Shown: positions 9,721 to 22,837 of the stretch, piece after piece | Layout of the letters: each line of letters starts with the position of its first letter | Position numbering within the stretch: position 1 is the first letter of the stretch | Source of the DNA: Dipteris shenzhenensis | Taxonomy: Eukaryota; Polypodiophyta; Polypodiopsida; Gleicheniales | Length of the DNA: 64,000 bases | NCBI GenBank assembly: GCA_047967505.1 | Contig: CM106539.1 | Direction: 5' to 3' (one strand) | Program-made: the position numbers and the translations under genes | The notes under the pieces: generated by a model | What the model was told of the DNA's origin: nothing | The model's input: only the letters and a program-made list of their open reading frames with translations | The model's database searches: none

Positions 9721-11848
9721 AAAAAAAGAAAGTGTGTGTGAGTGAGTGTGTGTGTGAGAGAGAAAGAACCAAAATAGAAGGGGGCCAAGTGGCAACAAAG
9801 TGTGTGGGACACTTTTTAACAAAATTGTACCTAGAGTGCTGCCTGGAAGGCAGTGCTAATAACTGACCCTACTCCATCCAAACTCACAGACATGACAACT
9901 CTAAGAAATTTTGAAAAACATGAGGGCTCCTCAATCCCATCATGCATGAAATCTCACATGCAATAAGGTACCATGTTGGTAAGTCCCTTCCCCATTGGGA
10001 TTCCTCTTCACCATTAATGTACCCCCTTTGTGAGTTATCTTCACCATTGGTGGGAAATGGTAGGTTATGTCTTCTTCAATTGATATCTTTAACCCATCAA
10101 AGAAAGGCTTTAATTCTACCACAAACAAGGAAGTCTTTCCTCAGCATGCATAGAATATAGACATGAAGTTGCAGTAAGAAATAATATGTAAATTCCATAT
10201 TAAATCCTTAGCCCACCTTTAGGAGACAAAGTAGACTATCAAATAAACAATTGTATCATGTGATCAAAAATTACGCACCATCATGAACCCCACTATCTCA
10301 AAGCCTTGTCCCATGGAAAGATGCTCTACATGTCCCACATCTACAAAATAAATAAATACTAACATTACAGTAATAGGTCCCCCCAATTGAAACATTTTGG
10401 AAAATGTCTTTATACTAGTGGAAAAGGTAGGAGGGAGGGGTGGAGAGGCCAGAGGAGGGTACTGATGATGTCCCTCTATTTATGAGAAGAGGGCCCCCAT
10501 CCCCTCTTATTCATGAGGGTGAGAATTTATAGCCCTTATACTCTACTTCTCAAACAATATCTTCATGTAGCCTTGTGGTACAACCTTGAGAATGATTAAT
10601 ACATGGTTGATGGCCCCACTTTTCATCTAAGAAATCAATTGAAGTTATACGGAATAATTTGTCATTGGGAAATTCAATTGATTCCGTATAACTTCAGCTA
10701 ATTTCTCATTTTCGCGTTAGCTTAAGTTATACGAAATAATTTGTTGATATTAAGGGCCTTTAAAATAGATAGATAGGAAGTACAAATGAGAACATTAATG
10801 GAGGAATAAGATGAGAGGCGTTCGAGGGGTTCTTAAAGATAAGGAAACTAATACATGTGGTTGTAGTTTTGAGAAAAAATGCATAGTCAACAATACCTTG
10901 CATAGAGGTGATCACAAGCACATATCCCAAACTTTGAAGCAATATTAATCCCATTTTGTACATGACCCTCAGTTAATGAATTTTATGGTGGAGGTTCATC
11001 CCTCAAGATGCTTCCTATTGGGAGATCCAAAAGGACCATGCTTTCCATGCAATGTTGGGAGATCCTAAATCACAATGGCATAAAGGAGGCTCTATGGACA
11101 TTTTTAAGAGTGTGCTATCAAAAAGTTATGAGAAGATCTTACCTATGCCCATAAAAAGAAGCAATCAAAGGAAAAATACCCATTGAATCTCTCATAGTTA
11201 ATTATAGCATCTCTCTAGGCATAATTCCATGGGTGAGAGAAGTCAATCACTGCCATTTCAATGGCTCTTGCCTATAAAAGCAAAACAATAAGTGTAGCAG
11301 TACACCCCTTCAAGCGATTAAGCTATGCTTGATTCAACTATGGGTCCAAATTCCAAGGTAGAGTGAATTTGAACAACAAAAGGGAAGACCTATTGGAGAA
11401 ACCTATAACACCTCTAATCAAATTGTAGAATGGCAATCTAGAAAGGTACACACACACACAATCCTCTCTTACCTTTTGCATTTACCTTTCTCCAATTCTC
11501 CCTTATTCCCACCCACCCCCCCCCTCCCTCCACCCTAACCCTTATTTCCCTTATCTTTCCTCCCTAAAATTCCCCTAATTAGCCTTATTTTTCCTAAATT
11601 TCCCCTAAATTTTCTAAAGTTTTTTCTTAACCCCCTCTTCTTCTTAATTTTTCCAATATTTTCCCTTATATTCCCCTATAACTTTCTCCCAATTCCCCTT
11701 GTTCCAAAAAGTTCTTTCCTTATATATTTCTCTAAATTCTTCTAAAACTTTTAATCATTTATCCCCCTTTTTTAACCTTAAATCTCCTTACCACAAGCTC
11801 CCACTTAAAGGGCAATGTGCCTTTAAGGGAGAACAACCAGTGAGCATA
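9720..11848. other. Non-coding AT-rich stretch
   Basis: No gene is recognised. Contents: small repeats, an inverted repeat at 10641-10695, a short CA run near 11450, and a C/T-rich stretch (11460-11800). The last is A/G-rich on the minus strand and probably holds the polypurine tract and LTR remains of the copia fragment that begins at 11849. Confidence 0.5.
10641..10695. repeat. 15-bp perfect inverted repeat
   Basis: GAAGTTATACGGAAT (10641-10655) and its complement (10681-10695) surround 25 bases. A third, imperfect copy lies near 10733. Probably a MITE relic. Confidence 0.65.
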
Positions 11849-12515
11849 CTATACAATGCCCATCAATACACGACAATACTCAAATGGCTGACTAGGTAGA
11901 CTCTTTGTTAGCATATCTGCAAGGTTATCATCTGTATGAACCTTAACAAGCTCTATACGCTTGTCCTCAAGTACCTCCCTGATGAAATGGTACCTGACCT
12001 GAATGTGTTTGTTCTTTGTATCAAAGACTGGATTCTGTGCTAGCTGAATGGAATCACTATGCAATGTCGGTACACCTATATAAATCCCTGAATCTCCCAC
12101 TAGCCGATCAAGCCATATAGCATCCTTGCAACCCTCTGTGGCTGCAACATACTCATCCTCTATGGCAGACAAAGCAACACAATTCTGTGCGTGAGACATC
12201 CATGACACTGCACTATCTGCAAAGGTGAACACATAACCAAAAGTGGATCTCCTACTATCCACGCCCTACATAGTTTGATTATGTGTATTTAAGTACACAC
12301 ATCTCTCCTCTGCCAAAGCATATGCACATCTCCTTGGTATACTTCATGTACCTCATGATGCACTTAACTACCTCCAATTGCCTCTTTCCTGGATTAGCCA
12401 TATACCAACTAACAACTCCCGGTGCAAATAGCACAAATGCAATGTCCGGTCTAGTAGCTATCATAGCATACATATGACTCCCAACCGCTAATGCATAAGG
12501 AACCTTGACTATCAT
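11849..12515 (-). pseudogene. Copia C1 RNase H
   Basis: The frame reads VGSHMYAMIATRPDIAF, WYMANPGKRQLEVVKCIMR, then STFGYVFTFADSAVSW, ALSAIEDEYVAATEGCKDA, HSDSIQLAQNPVFDTKNKH and DNLADMLTKSLP. These are the connection and RNase H blocks of copia elements, with the D-E-D acidic residues recognisable. The 12279-12515 and 11849-12262 parts are separated by a stop. Confidence 0.87.
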
Positions 12516-12614
12516 GGCCCTCTCTTCATCTGATTTGGGACTATCTTCCTAACTGAGTTTCACATATGAAGGCAATGGAGTACTTATAGCCTTCCCTCCC
12601 TCCATATTGAAACA

Positions 12615-13480
12615 CTACAATACTTTTGTAGCATACTCCTGTGAAAGCCAAAGGAGTTTCCTACTCTGGTCATGCATGATGTGCATACCAAAAATATGAC
12701 CTGTAGGTCCCAAATCCTTCATGTCAAAGGCCTCATGCAGCTTGAAATTTAATGTATCCAACTCATAAGTGTTCTTGCTAGCCAATACCATATCATCCAC
12801 ATAAAGTGCCAAGAGTATCAGGCTATTATCCTTAGCATTTCTAGTCTAGAGGTAGTGATCAATCTCACTTATTTTGAAACCCTAGGATCGAATAAAAGCA
12901 TCAAACTTCTGATACCTTTGTCTAGGCGCTTGCTTAAGGCCAGAGAGACTATTTTTTAGCTTGCAAACCAAATGCTCCCCCTTTTCTTCAAAGCCTTCCC
13001 ACTGTACCACGTAAACTTCCTCATGCAAGAAAGCTATCTTGACATCCATCTGCATAAGTTTCATATCCTCTGCTGCCACAAGTCCAAGTATGCATCTCAG
13101 TGTGGTCATCTTCACAACCGGATAGAAGATCTCATCAAAGTCCATACCCTTCTCTTTCTTGAACCCTTTAGCAACCAAACGGGTCTTATATTTGGGCACA
13201 TCATCACCTGTGACCTTCATCTTGTAGAACCATTTAGATGGCAATGCTTTCTTTCCATGTGGTGAAGAAACCAAGTCCCAAGTCTTATTCTTCATGAGTG
13301 AATTTATCTCTGATTACATAGCATACTCCCACTTGCACTGATCCTCATGCATCATGGCCTCCCTATAGCAATAAGGCTCCCTGCAATCAGTAAGCATCAC
13401 ATAGTCTACCCCTGGAACAAATCTCTTAGGCGGTCTAGACACTCTAGCTAATCTTCTCAAGGGCATTTTAGGTTGCTGTC
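12615..13480 (-). pseudogene. Copia C1 reverse transcriptase
   Basis: Blocks seen in order are RFVPGVDYVML, NKTWDLVSSPHGKKALPSKW, YKTRLVAKGFKKEKGMDFDE, MQMDVKIAFLHEEVY, SLSGLKQAPR and LYVDDMVLAS with the catalytic YVDD. The reading is broken by TAA after WEYAM (CAA expected), by further stops in the linker and by a frameshift between 12812 and 12882. It is a copia RT by order and motifs, and dead. Confidence 0.85.
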
Positions 13481-13640
13481 CTGCTTGCATATCAGCCTCA
13501 TTGGGCTCATTATTTCCATCAATAGATGATCCATCATCTTCCCTTGATTGTGTATGTATGGGAGTGGCACTATTTCTTGCACATTCAATGCATTTCTAGC
13601 TTGCTATCTATCAAAATATGGTTCATCTCGCTCAAAAATC

Positions 13641-16600
13641 TTGAAATTTTGAAAGAATGAAGATGAAATGGGAGGGAAACAAATGTAGAAAAGGGGAATG
13701 ATGAGAGTTTGATGTGAAAGTACCTCCCATGATAGGGAGAACAAAGAAAGAATCTTCTTAGTCAAAAGAAATGATGAGTTTCAAAAATAGGGCTTGGGCA
13801 AGAAAGATGTGAAATGGCACTCAGAGACAAGGTAGAAGAAAGACAAAAATGAGAGAATGAGAGAAGTGTGGTAGTTGGATGGGAGGATTTGGTGCCAAGA
13901 CAAATGGTGCAACTTTGGTTGAGAAATTGGTTTTCTAGGTTGGCTATAGTTCAAAAATATGATGGGAGAGTTGTGGCAGCAAGTGGAAGTTCTACATCAA
14001 ACTTTGGTCCATTGATAAAGAAACAGGCCATTTCTAATAGTATATTTCCCTGAACTAGCCAATATTATGCTAAGATTTATTCACCTTATCCTTCCATGTC
14101 AATAGCTAAAGGTCTCTCTTATAAGGCCCTTTTTTAGGTTGACTTTTTTTGTAATGAGATGGACTATATTGGCTAAGGATTCTTCAAATGTAAGAAGTCA
14201 CGTATTTGAATTTCCAATACATCAACTTTATAGACTAAATAAGAAACTTGAATAAAACTTACATCTCATTCAATTGGTCCTATGGTGAACATAAGGATAT
14301 AAAACATTATATGCTCAACACTTTTGATCGAGAAAATCTAGTTATTTACACAATATAATATGTGATAATCTCAACAAAATTGAGGAGAATACAACTATTA
14401 GATGTAATATTTTGAATATCAATTTGATTTGAAAGACCCTTCTACCATCAACAAGTCAAAAGGGCTATGTAGATTGCTTTGAAAAATAGAGATTGCCAAA
14501 TGCATTGTATGTTTATTAAATTTCATTTTCTTGATCGATGACATATTACTTACAAAAGCCTATTTCAAACTGTAGTTTTTGACACATTTAAATGATTGGA
14601 TAATCTAACTTTTAAAAGTTTGATTTTTTGGATAGGTTTATGGGGTAAACTAAATTTTGATTACCTTACTCGAGCATAATATTACTTTTGCTCAACTTTT
14701 AGAAATCAAAAAATCATACATAAAGAATTACATAACACTTACACTTGTACATGGTCTCAAAACCATGCCAAAGCGAAAACAATCAATTTGTTGTTGGTAG
14801 AAACATAAGTTATTGAATGTAAACAATGGAAAGTGAAACTAAATGGTCCTCAGATCAAGTTGGTACTAGGAAAAGATATTCCAATAAATGAAATTTTGAA
14901 AAAGAGAGAGAAATTTATCAAATAGTCAAGAAGTTGTGCATGAAAGGAGAATTTATATCGAAGCATAGGTAATCTAGTGACTTACATCAATCAAATGGGG
15001 AAATCAATATGATTTTATGGTATATGGAGTTTCTTTCATAGCTCTTTTTTGTACAAATAGAGTTAGCTTAGTGTTTAATAGGCTTCCATAATTGGGTAGT
15101 AATTACAAAGTTCGTTGTTCTTAGTCTAATACAATTAGAGTTATTTTTCTCCCATTCAAGAAAAAGGAAAAATGTAAGTTTGCTAAAGTGACTATAGGAT
15201 TATATAGGATGTATATATAATAAACAAGTGAAAAATAAGAAATCATAAGGGATTAAAGTTGTTAAAATGTGTATACTTACATAAGATAAATCACTTTGAT
15301 CTAATTGACAATGTTTGCAGTAGTTGAAAAGATAGGACTATGAGCACAAGATAACCAATGGAAATTATTAAAGAAATTAGAATTACTAGTGTAGAATAGA
15401 TGAAAAATATTCAAGCAAGTTTCAATGATGAGGATTCCAAATCAAAACAAATATAGATGCTGATGATAACATAAATACTTGAAAATATAGTGATGTATGG
15501 AGTTTTTCTAAAAGAAAGGAGGTTCCTTTATACCTAAACACACTACCAAAAACATAATACATGGACAACACAATACAAAAAATTTGAGAAAAGACATCAC
15601 ACTATGAATACTTTCTCCAATGTTTAAACCAACAAGAAAAAACACGACTGGAGAAAATTACTAACTACAAAATTTGAATTTTTGAGCTGAGTATAAAAAT
15701 ATTAATAATGCAAGTATGCAATGGTAATGAAGCAAATAGTTAAATGTATTTTTTCCAAATACACATCACTTGTGGAAGTAAGCCTTTTAGCATAGAAACA
15801 ACCACTTAGTCATTTTTTCAATTGTAAGGATAAGCTTCAATCAATGTGAGAACCTAAATCTACATGGGTAAATAATTAAGCAGTGTTTGGGTAAGCCTTC
15901 ATTAGAGAGTGCCATTAGTATTATCAAGTTAGATAAACCTCTAGTTGTGAGAACCACACTCACTTAGGGCAAGCTTCCATAAGTTAGAACCTCTAGGAAA
16001 AGAATGGCTAAGACTCCAAGAGTGAACGCCATTGTCATTAATCATGGGTAGTTTTGATAAGCCTTTAGTAAGAAGCAACATCAATTATGTAATACCCTTG
16101 CCAAGAGGATTGCAATTAATAGCTGGGAATCATTGATAGATGATATTCCAATTCAAATCATTGGTATCTTTGATATGCCATGCCTAGCAACATGAACAAC
16201 ATCAGATTTGGAACGATAAAAATTTCTTGATATTAATCAAGAAACATAGTTTGATAACATATGGAGAAACTCCAATATAACAATCAAACAGGTATCCAAC
16301 AATAATCTGAAGATACACACCTACATCAAATGTTAAGAGAGATTTAAAAAACATTTTGAAGCCACAAAGGATGAAAATTTCTAACAAGCAAAAGTATTCA
16401 AAAGGGACAACCAATGTTATAATTACATCAAGGGGATTAATTGCATAAAAAGATTCTAGCTTAGATGAACACAATTTTAGACACAATCACTAGGCACACT
16501 GGCATGCAATATTCACTCAAATTTTCAAAATCATGAAATACTCAATGCAATAGATAATGCACTATTAGAAGTTGCACAAGACCCAAATTTCTAGCAAGTT

Positions 16601-18470
16601 AGAATTCTTCAAAAGACATGGTCAACCTTATAGTCACATCAAGGGGATTTGCTACATAAAGATATTTCATCTCATATGAAGATAATTTTGACAAGTCATT
16701 AACATTGCACTGGTGTGCAATATTCATTTATATTCTTCAAATCATGAAGTACCTAATGCAGCATATCATAAGTGTTCATGTTTATTTAAAACCCCATAGC
16801 TCATGCTCATTTCCAATTAGCAAGGATATTTTTCATAATGATGAGGTTGATGTCTCCCCCCAAAGCATGGTACAGATCAATTCTAAGGATTGATGGTAGG
16901 TTTTCTTCTTGCTATAAGGTGCCATCTTGTGCACTTCACTCTCCCCCCAATCCTCCAACATGTTATCACATCCGCTCATGCTCTATCCTTTGTGAGAGAC
17001 TGTAACCCCTTGCTTCAATCAATTATTGAGGTATCTTCTCCATATGTTTTCTCATCCTTTAGAGCTCAATATCCTCTTTGTTTTGCCATAGGAAGTTCGT
17101 CAACCTAAGGTTTTGAACCTTCTTGAGTATTATAGTGTTCATGAGTTTATGAGAGAGTTCGAGTATCTTATGAGAAATAGTTCTCTAGGTTTTCTCTTTG
17201 AAATTTGTTCATCTCAAGATTTTCTCAAGTGTCTAATTCTATGGTATGTGCTTTTCAACCTTGTGGACTGTGATTGTAGCCAAGAAGGATCATGGTGCAT
17301 CATGCCCCCTTGCTAACTGTTGAGCCCTAGTTGAGATTTTTTCCACAACTAGTGACTAGACCTACAAATTAAAAGCTTAGAGAAACAAAGAGAGAGATAG
17401 CCAGGTATTCAAAGTCTAGCTATGCTCTAGATGGATAGCAAGGAATGCAAGCAAACAAGATGACTAGGTGCATGGCAAGTCTAGAAAATCCTACAGCTAA
17501 CCACAACAAAGCAACTAATTGAGTGAAGACAAACTTTAGCCTCAACACATGCCTTAGCCATAGAGCAAGCAAAGAAAATGTAGAAGACCAATGCGATTTT
17601 CAATATGATCATGAACACAACGCAAAAGCGGAAAAGATAGCTCAATTGGTAATGAATGAGGCAGTAATGAACACAAAGCCAAGCTACCTAACCAAATACA
17701 ACAAAGATCAGAGAGCATAACAAAAGGGTCAAGAACACCAACTATAAGACAAGCTATGAGCAAATCCAACAACAGATGAAGACTCAATACCACACCATCA
17801 TTGACACCTCAAACTATGACATCATAAGACACGTGGTAGTTCCATATATCTATGGCCATGTCAACAACCACATCATTATCCAATTTGGCAATTAACATGT
17901 CATGCCACATAATAGTACCATATTAACATGGTAAGTCATAACGCCACATCATGTGCACGAAGCATATTGTGCTCCACAAGAACAATTTGGCATGCAGGGT
18001 ATGCACGTAGAGTGCCACATTACCATGCATGCTACGTGAACATTTGATTGTTCCATGGACAAAGATTGACAAATTTCCAAGTGGCCATAACTTTTGATTC
18101 TTAAGGAATTTTGTAGTGCTGTAAAAAGAAAAAATGTTCAACAACTCATGCTCTACATGAGAATTAATTTTTAACTTACACAAAGTTCATAATTATTCAA
18201 TCCTAAAAATAAAAACAACCTCTTAAACCATTTTAGCCTCTTCAAACTAGCACATTAAATGAGCTACTATAAAACCTTTTACTACATTTTAGGTATTGGC
18301 ATATAGTCTAGTTGTAGACTAGCATAGCCTTAGAGGAGATCAAAACCCACCAATCCAAGTGATCCGTGGATTGATGAACCACCCAATTTGTTTCCACCAA
18401 TGTCAGTCCCCTTAGCTCTATCATTGGTACTCATATTCACAGATCTTATATACCACCTCAGTACATTTGG
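13641..18470. other. AT-rich non-coding stretch
   Basis: Nearly 5 kb without a recognisable gene; frames are short and of random composition. It holds local tandem duplications (listed) and degenerate repeats around 15880-16060. It may be very old transposon DNA. Confidence 0.5.
16374..16770. repeat. Tandem duplication of about 211 bp
   Basis: Two diverged copies share AAATTTCTARCAAG, ACATCAAGGGGATT (16421 and 16632) and GTGCAATATTCA-like segments with a start-to-start distance of about 211 bp. Confidence 0.6.
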
Positions 18471-18477
18471 CAATGTA

Positions 18478-18610
18478 CATCTCATCATAATAAAGATACA
18501 CTTGGTAGATTGATCTTGTTTTAGATTTAGGATAGCTGCACACGTTGGCACATAGCTCATCATATCAAAGATACACTCGGTAGAGTGACCTTCCTTTAGA
18601 TCTAGGATAG
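18478..18610. repeat. Two 75-bp tandem units
   Basis: Both units contain AAGATACACT.GGTAGA and TTTTAGAT.TAGGATAG, ending at 18535 and 18610. They directly precede the 5' LTR of the gag-only copia element. Confidence 0.7.
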
Positions 18611-18829
18611 TTTTGAAGGACAAATTGATATGATGGGGTGTACCTGGGGGTACAAGGTTTGTGTGTGTCACCACATGGTGGTTAGTGTATCCCAAGTCCC
18701 TCACTATTATCAATATGCAAAGGACCTTGGCTTTTTATTTCATTGCTTGTAACATGCATCTATGTGGTGATGGTTCTTTTTGAATTGTAAGGGACTAGAC
18801 ACTGCCACATCAGTGGTAAGACCTTCCCT

Positions 18830-19598
18830 ATGGCCTCCAAAATCAAGATAGATAAGTTTGAGGGAGAGGGTTTTCATACTTGGCAGACCAAACTGAAATT
18901 TATTCTCATGAAAAAGGGGATCTGGAATGTGGCTAATGGAAAAGAAAAGAAACCAACCACTAGGGAAGGAGAAGCTTTATGGCTCCCTAAGGATGAAAAA
19001 GCACTAGCCATAATTGCTGTTGGATTAAGTGAATCTTTTATCCACCACATTGGTGGCTGTGAGAGTGCTCATTCTACATGGAATCATCTTGAGCTTGTCT
19101 TTAGAGCACAGGAAAGGTTCCAAGTTTAGCTTGCTCATCAAATTCTTTGATCTGAAATTGGATAGAGGAGAATCCATCTCTTCACATTTAAACTCCATGA
19201 AGATCATACTAACTCAGTTATCTGGCATCAAGTTTAATCTTGATGATGACATTGTAATTGCTATCTTACTCAGAAGCCTAATTGAGGAATATGGCACTAT
19301 TGTCACTACTCTCACCAATACACCAAAGATTAGTTTGGTGGAAATTGAGGCATCCCTCTTGGAAGAGGAAAGGAAAATCAAACAAAGGAATGACTACAAA
19401 GAACATGGGGCATATTTGGCCAAAAGCAACTTCAAGAGCAAGAGCAAGATGAAGTGCAACTTTTGTGGAAAACTTGGACATTTTGAGAAAGAGTGCTATG
19501 CAAAGAAGAAATGTTCAGCAAACCTTGTGGAAGAAGCAGAGATAGGAGAAGAAGAAGATGTTCAAGCTCTCACAATAATGGTTTTCTGCCATGGATAG
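18830..19598 (+). pseudogene. Copia gag with zinc knuckle
   Basis: The ATG at 18830 opens MASKIKIDKFEGEGFHTWQ, the usual start of copia gag. The frame shifts near 19100, then continues with LLIKFFDLKLDRGESISSHL and a CNFCGKLGHFEKEC zinc knuckle (C-x2-C-x4-H-x4-C) that binds RNA in the particle. It ends at a TAG at 19596-19598 with no pol behind it. Total about 255 residues, within the family's range. One frameshift is visible. Confidence 0.85.
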
Positions 19599-20027
19599 TC
19601 CATCCTTAAATGATTGTTAGTCTTTTGTTTGAGGTTTTACCTTGTTGGACCCATGGGGATTTCCATACATAGTCATTGTCTAACCCTCCAATTGTAAACC
19701 AAGAGTCCTAGGAGTGAGTCACAGGTTGGGGCCATGTGCGTTGCCACATGATGGTGGGCAAGCATCCCACGTACTACTGCTGAGGGATGAGGTCATCAAT
19801 TTGTGGGGAGGATGAAGGACAAATTGATGTAATGGGGTGTACCTAGGGGTACAACGTTTGTGTGTGTCACCACATGGTGGTTAGTGTGACCAGGTTAGCT
19901 GGTAGAAGATTCTAGTAGGTGTGTTGAGAGATTCATGGGCTTGATTGAGAAATCAATGGAGTGATTTGTGGATCTAGATGCTCTACTGAGATCACATATG
20001 ATGTCACTCTTGGATGTAACTTATGCC

Positions 20028-20034
20028 TATATAT
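20028..20034 (+). promoter_or_regulatory. TATA-like box in the right LTR
   Basis: TATATAT within GCCTATATATTGGGC, about 215 bases into the LTR. Confidence 0.4.
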
Positions 20035-20154
20035 TGGGCATATCTCTCATGAATAAACTCCTCCATTTGCTTCATTTGCTAAATCCTTCTTGCTACTTCA
20101 ACAAGTTTCACACATTTTCACACATATGCTACCCTTGTAAAGCTACTTTTGTAG

Positions 20155-21415
20155 ACTATTTTTGGCATGGATTCCTAAACACATGCGTTGCCTTGTAAAA
20201 CCTCTTGGCTCTTCCCAACACATTGTTGCGATATCACATGCTTGATATTTGGCACTCTTTGTTCCACTCCTCTCACATTTACTAAGCACTCCTCTCACAT
20301 CCATGTAGGTTGGGTCATGTCTACAAAGCACCTTGTTTTGAGAGGGAGCATTAGAGCCTTTGTTTAGGTTTAGCATAAAATCCACACAATGGGGAAGCTC
20401 ATAGCAGAAGACCCATACTGAAATGTGGCAGACACTCTTAATAGAGCATAGGTAAGTCTTTGGCACAAAGCACTAGACGATCTCAGCATGGACTTATTCA
20501 CGTTCATTAGTGATGGCATATCAATCATGACTCCAAATGAGATTCGTGAATGAAAAGAGGACTACTTGGATCTTTTCTTACCAAAGGGTATGTATTGATG
20601 TACAGTTTTGATTCAAACCTCAAGGTGTGAATAGACTTAAAACAAAGTATCACATGCTTGCATGGATCAGCCTGCACATTCTAACCATGCACATTTATAT
20701 CAAATCTTTCCACCTCGTTCGAAGAAGTCCCTTCCCTTTTCTATTTCCGAGTCTTCATTTATTGATTGAGGGAAGGGTTTGGCCTCTGCTTCCTCTCCAT
20801 TAGCATAGGCAGAGATTCTTAGCACTCTGATGCCCTTCTGGAGGATCAGAGGAACTCTTTCTCTTCTCTAGTTGATCTTGGAGAGACTGAGTTTGGACAT
20901 TCTATAAGTTTTGGGCATTTTGATTAACAGGGTGTCTCCTTCCATGGGTGTGAGATCTTTGTCTATTGTGGATTTTCCTCCTTTTCAAAGCTATTCCAGG
21001 AGACCTTTGGCACAAGAGATAGTCATTTTTGCCACGAGGTCAGGCAAGGCATCCCATCCTAAATTCTCTCGCCAATTAAGAGGATTATTAGCTAGAACAT
21101 ATAGGGCTTGGGTATTGTGCCTCATGCCACCGGAGGCGATTGATTTATAATTAGCTTCGTCCATGTGTCACTGGGAGACCTATTAACATTCTCTTTATCC
21201 AAGAACACAAATTGGGTTCTAGAGTCTTCTCAAAGTTAGGTACAATACTTTTAGGTCCTACTTTTGGACACCCTAGAGGTGGAACTTGCAGTTTAGTGTG
21301 TAATGTTGAGTTAGTAATACATTAACTGTTATGAAAACCTCAATAACAAACATAGGTTCAAGATTCAACATAGCTGAGAGGGAGACTTCCCCCATATTTC
21401 TAGAGATGATGATTA
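20155..21415. other. Unassigned DNA between elements
   Basis: One open frame of 79 codons (20911-21150, +) has no recognisable motif. Probably old transposon sequence. Confidence 0.4.
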
Positions 21416-21419
21416 AAAT

Positions 21420-22030
21420 ACTGAAGGTTCATGCCATTTGAAAGACGAAAGGGTTGAACAATGTCAAGCAAGTTTGCACATTTGTACGATTGTTGCGTTT
21501 CTATTGGAGGCTCATGAAGCAGCTAATTGGAATGGTTGAAACTAGTGCACATCATCTCACAAGGCAAGAAATAAAGTTTGAATGGAACAATGAATAAGGG
21601 TTGATTTTGATTGAACTTGGAGAGAGCATGGATTTCCCAACCTCTATGCTTTCAATTGCAGAGAACAATTACTCTGCAATTGAGGGAAGCACTATGAATG
21701 GTGTATGATTGAGGGAAGCACTGGCACATAAGGATTACTCCTCTATTGAGGCAAGTACTATGAATGGTGTACAATGTTTAAAAGTTTTGTTACTAGCTAG
21801 GCAACCCTTTCGTGACCTTTGTGGCGACAAAGCATTCCTATACTTGATTAACAAAACAATCATGAAACTCAGATTGATAAGGTCGCTTCTATTGCAAGAG
21901 TTTTATTTCAAGATAATTTATGACCCTGGTTTGTCTCATTGTAAGGCGTATTATTTGTCTTGCATTGCAAATCAAAGATCCAAATAGGTGATGGATGATG
22001 AGCTACCTCAATGGTGTAACCTAGGTTTGG
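21420..22030 (+). pseudogene. Ty3-gypsy RT end / RNase H fragment
   Basis: NVKQVCTFVRLLRFYWRLM matches the block after the RT palm (VRSFLGL..YYRRFI in intact elements). It is followed by KFEWNNE, then LINKTIMKLRLIRSLLLQEFYFKIIYDPG, the RNase H segment, and HCKAYYLSCI at the ADALSR position. Stops, a deletion and a duplicated 50-bp stretch (CTATGAATGGTGTA at 21691 and 21757) break it. It is a more diverged family than G1. Confidence 0.75.
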
Positions 22031-22101
22031 TTAGGAGGAAGCACTAAAGAAGAAGCTTGACAACTGATGAATTGTATCTGAGGACAACCTAATTGCACAC
22101 C

Positions 22102-22806
22102 CATTAGGAAAAGACGGAGCTCATTTTGGGGCCTTTTATGTTAGACAAAAATAAAGATTGAGAGAGAGGCCAACGTTACATTGAAAATGCTTTTCTTATT
22201 TCAAAAAAATGGACTTTATCTCTCTAGAGACTCTTGTCACACTGACATTTTGAAGTTCCCACTCTTGTTTTCTAGTATATCATAAATGCTACACCAAATC
22301 CCAAAACAAATAAACTGACATTTTGAAGTTCCCGCTTGAGCGTTTTTTACTATGTCATAAATGTCATCCTAGAGAGGTCAAAATGACCGAATTAAGTGCT
22401 TGACAAGAATGTGCTTAAGAAAGAGATTTGGGCACTTGGCCCAAATCACTTTCTTAAGCACAATCTTGTCACGCCCCTATTTTGGTCATTCTAACCCCTC
22501 TTAGAGGCCAAATTTAGTGATTTAAATGTCATTTTGGGGGTTTCCTCCTGCTTCGGACACAATGGTGATGCTAAAACCACCAAATTCTACATCAAAATGG
22601 TAAAAACCCATTTGGGTCCTTGGACATAGCATTTATGACACACTAAAGAACACTGGAGCGGGAACTTTAAAATGTCAACTTATTTGTTTCGCAATTTATA
22701 TCTCCAATTGAATGCTCAACCGTAAATTTTTTATTTTGAGCCAAGAAATTTAGAAAATCACAAATTTCTTACAGGGCCTCAAAATGAGCTCTGCTTTTTC
22801 CTAATG
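22102..22806. mobile_element. 705-bp foldback element
   Basis: Terminal inverted repeats of 32 bp (22102-22133 and 22775-22806) begin CATTAGGAAAA and agree at about 28 of 32 positions. Inner segments also pair: 22311-22380 with 22620-22690, and the centre AAGAATGTGCTTAAGAAAG with its complement around ACTTG near 22430. The whole element can fold back. There is no coding frame. No convincing target duplication is seen. It is best described as a non-autonomous DNA transposon of foldback or Mutator-like type (inference). Confidence 0.75.
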
Positions 22807-22837
22807 ATAATTCAGAGGGGGAGGAAGGGTTGCATGA

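Larger units (their letters stand above)
11849..13640 (-). mobile_element. Ty1-copia fragment C1 (RT and RNase H)
   Basis: Minus-strand pol runs from the integrase-RT linker (about 13620) to the end of RNase H (11849). It is truncated upstream at about 13640, where sequence similarity to copia ends after KIFERDEPYFD. Downstream the leader-like KWEL segment near 11800 is the usual run-in to the polypurine tract. Confidence 0.85.
18614..20150 (+). mobile_element. Gag-only copia derivative (TR-GAG-like)
   Basis: A shared sequence TGAAGGACAAATTGAT...GGTTAGTGT (about 75 bp) begins at 18614 and again at 19813. The second copy follows a purine tract (GTGGGGAGGA), as a 3' LTR should. Between them lies only a gag reading frame, with no protease, integrase or RT. 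The left LTR is internally deleted after its first 75 bases. The right LTR has a TATA-like box at 20028-20034 and an uncertain end near 20130-20150. Non-autonomous elements with gag alone are known in plants and need a relative's enzymes to move. Confidence 0.7.

Noticed and set aside
9630-9812. Open frames made of Leu-Ser repeats across GA tracts, here and at 1702-1914, 6026-6304, 24857-25186 and 25824-26299
   Set aside because: They are translations of microsatellites with no other coding signal.
10641-10695. Resemblance of the inverted repeat to a loxP site
   Set aside because: Only a few bases of the arms agree, the spacer is 25 bp instead of 8, and no recombinase is nearby.
20911-21150. 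Small host gene of 79 codons
   Set aside because: No recognisable motif, splice context or promoter, and it lies between worn transposons.
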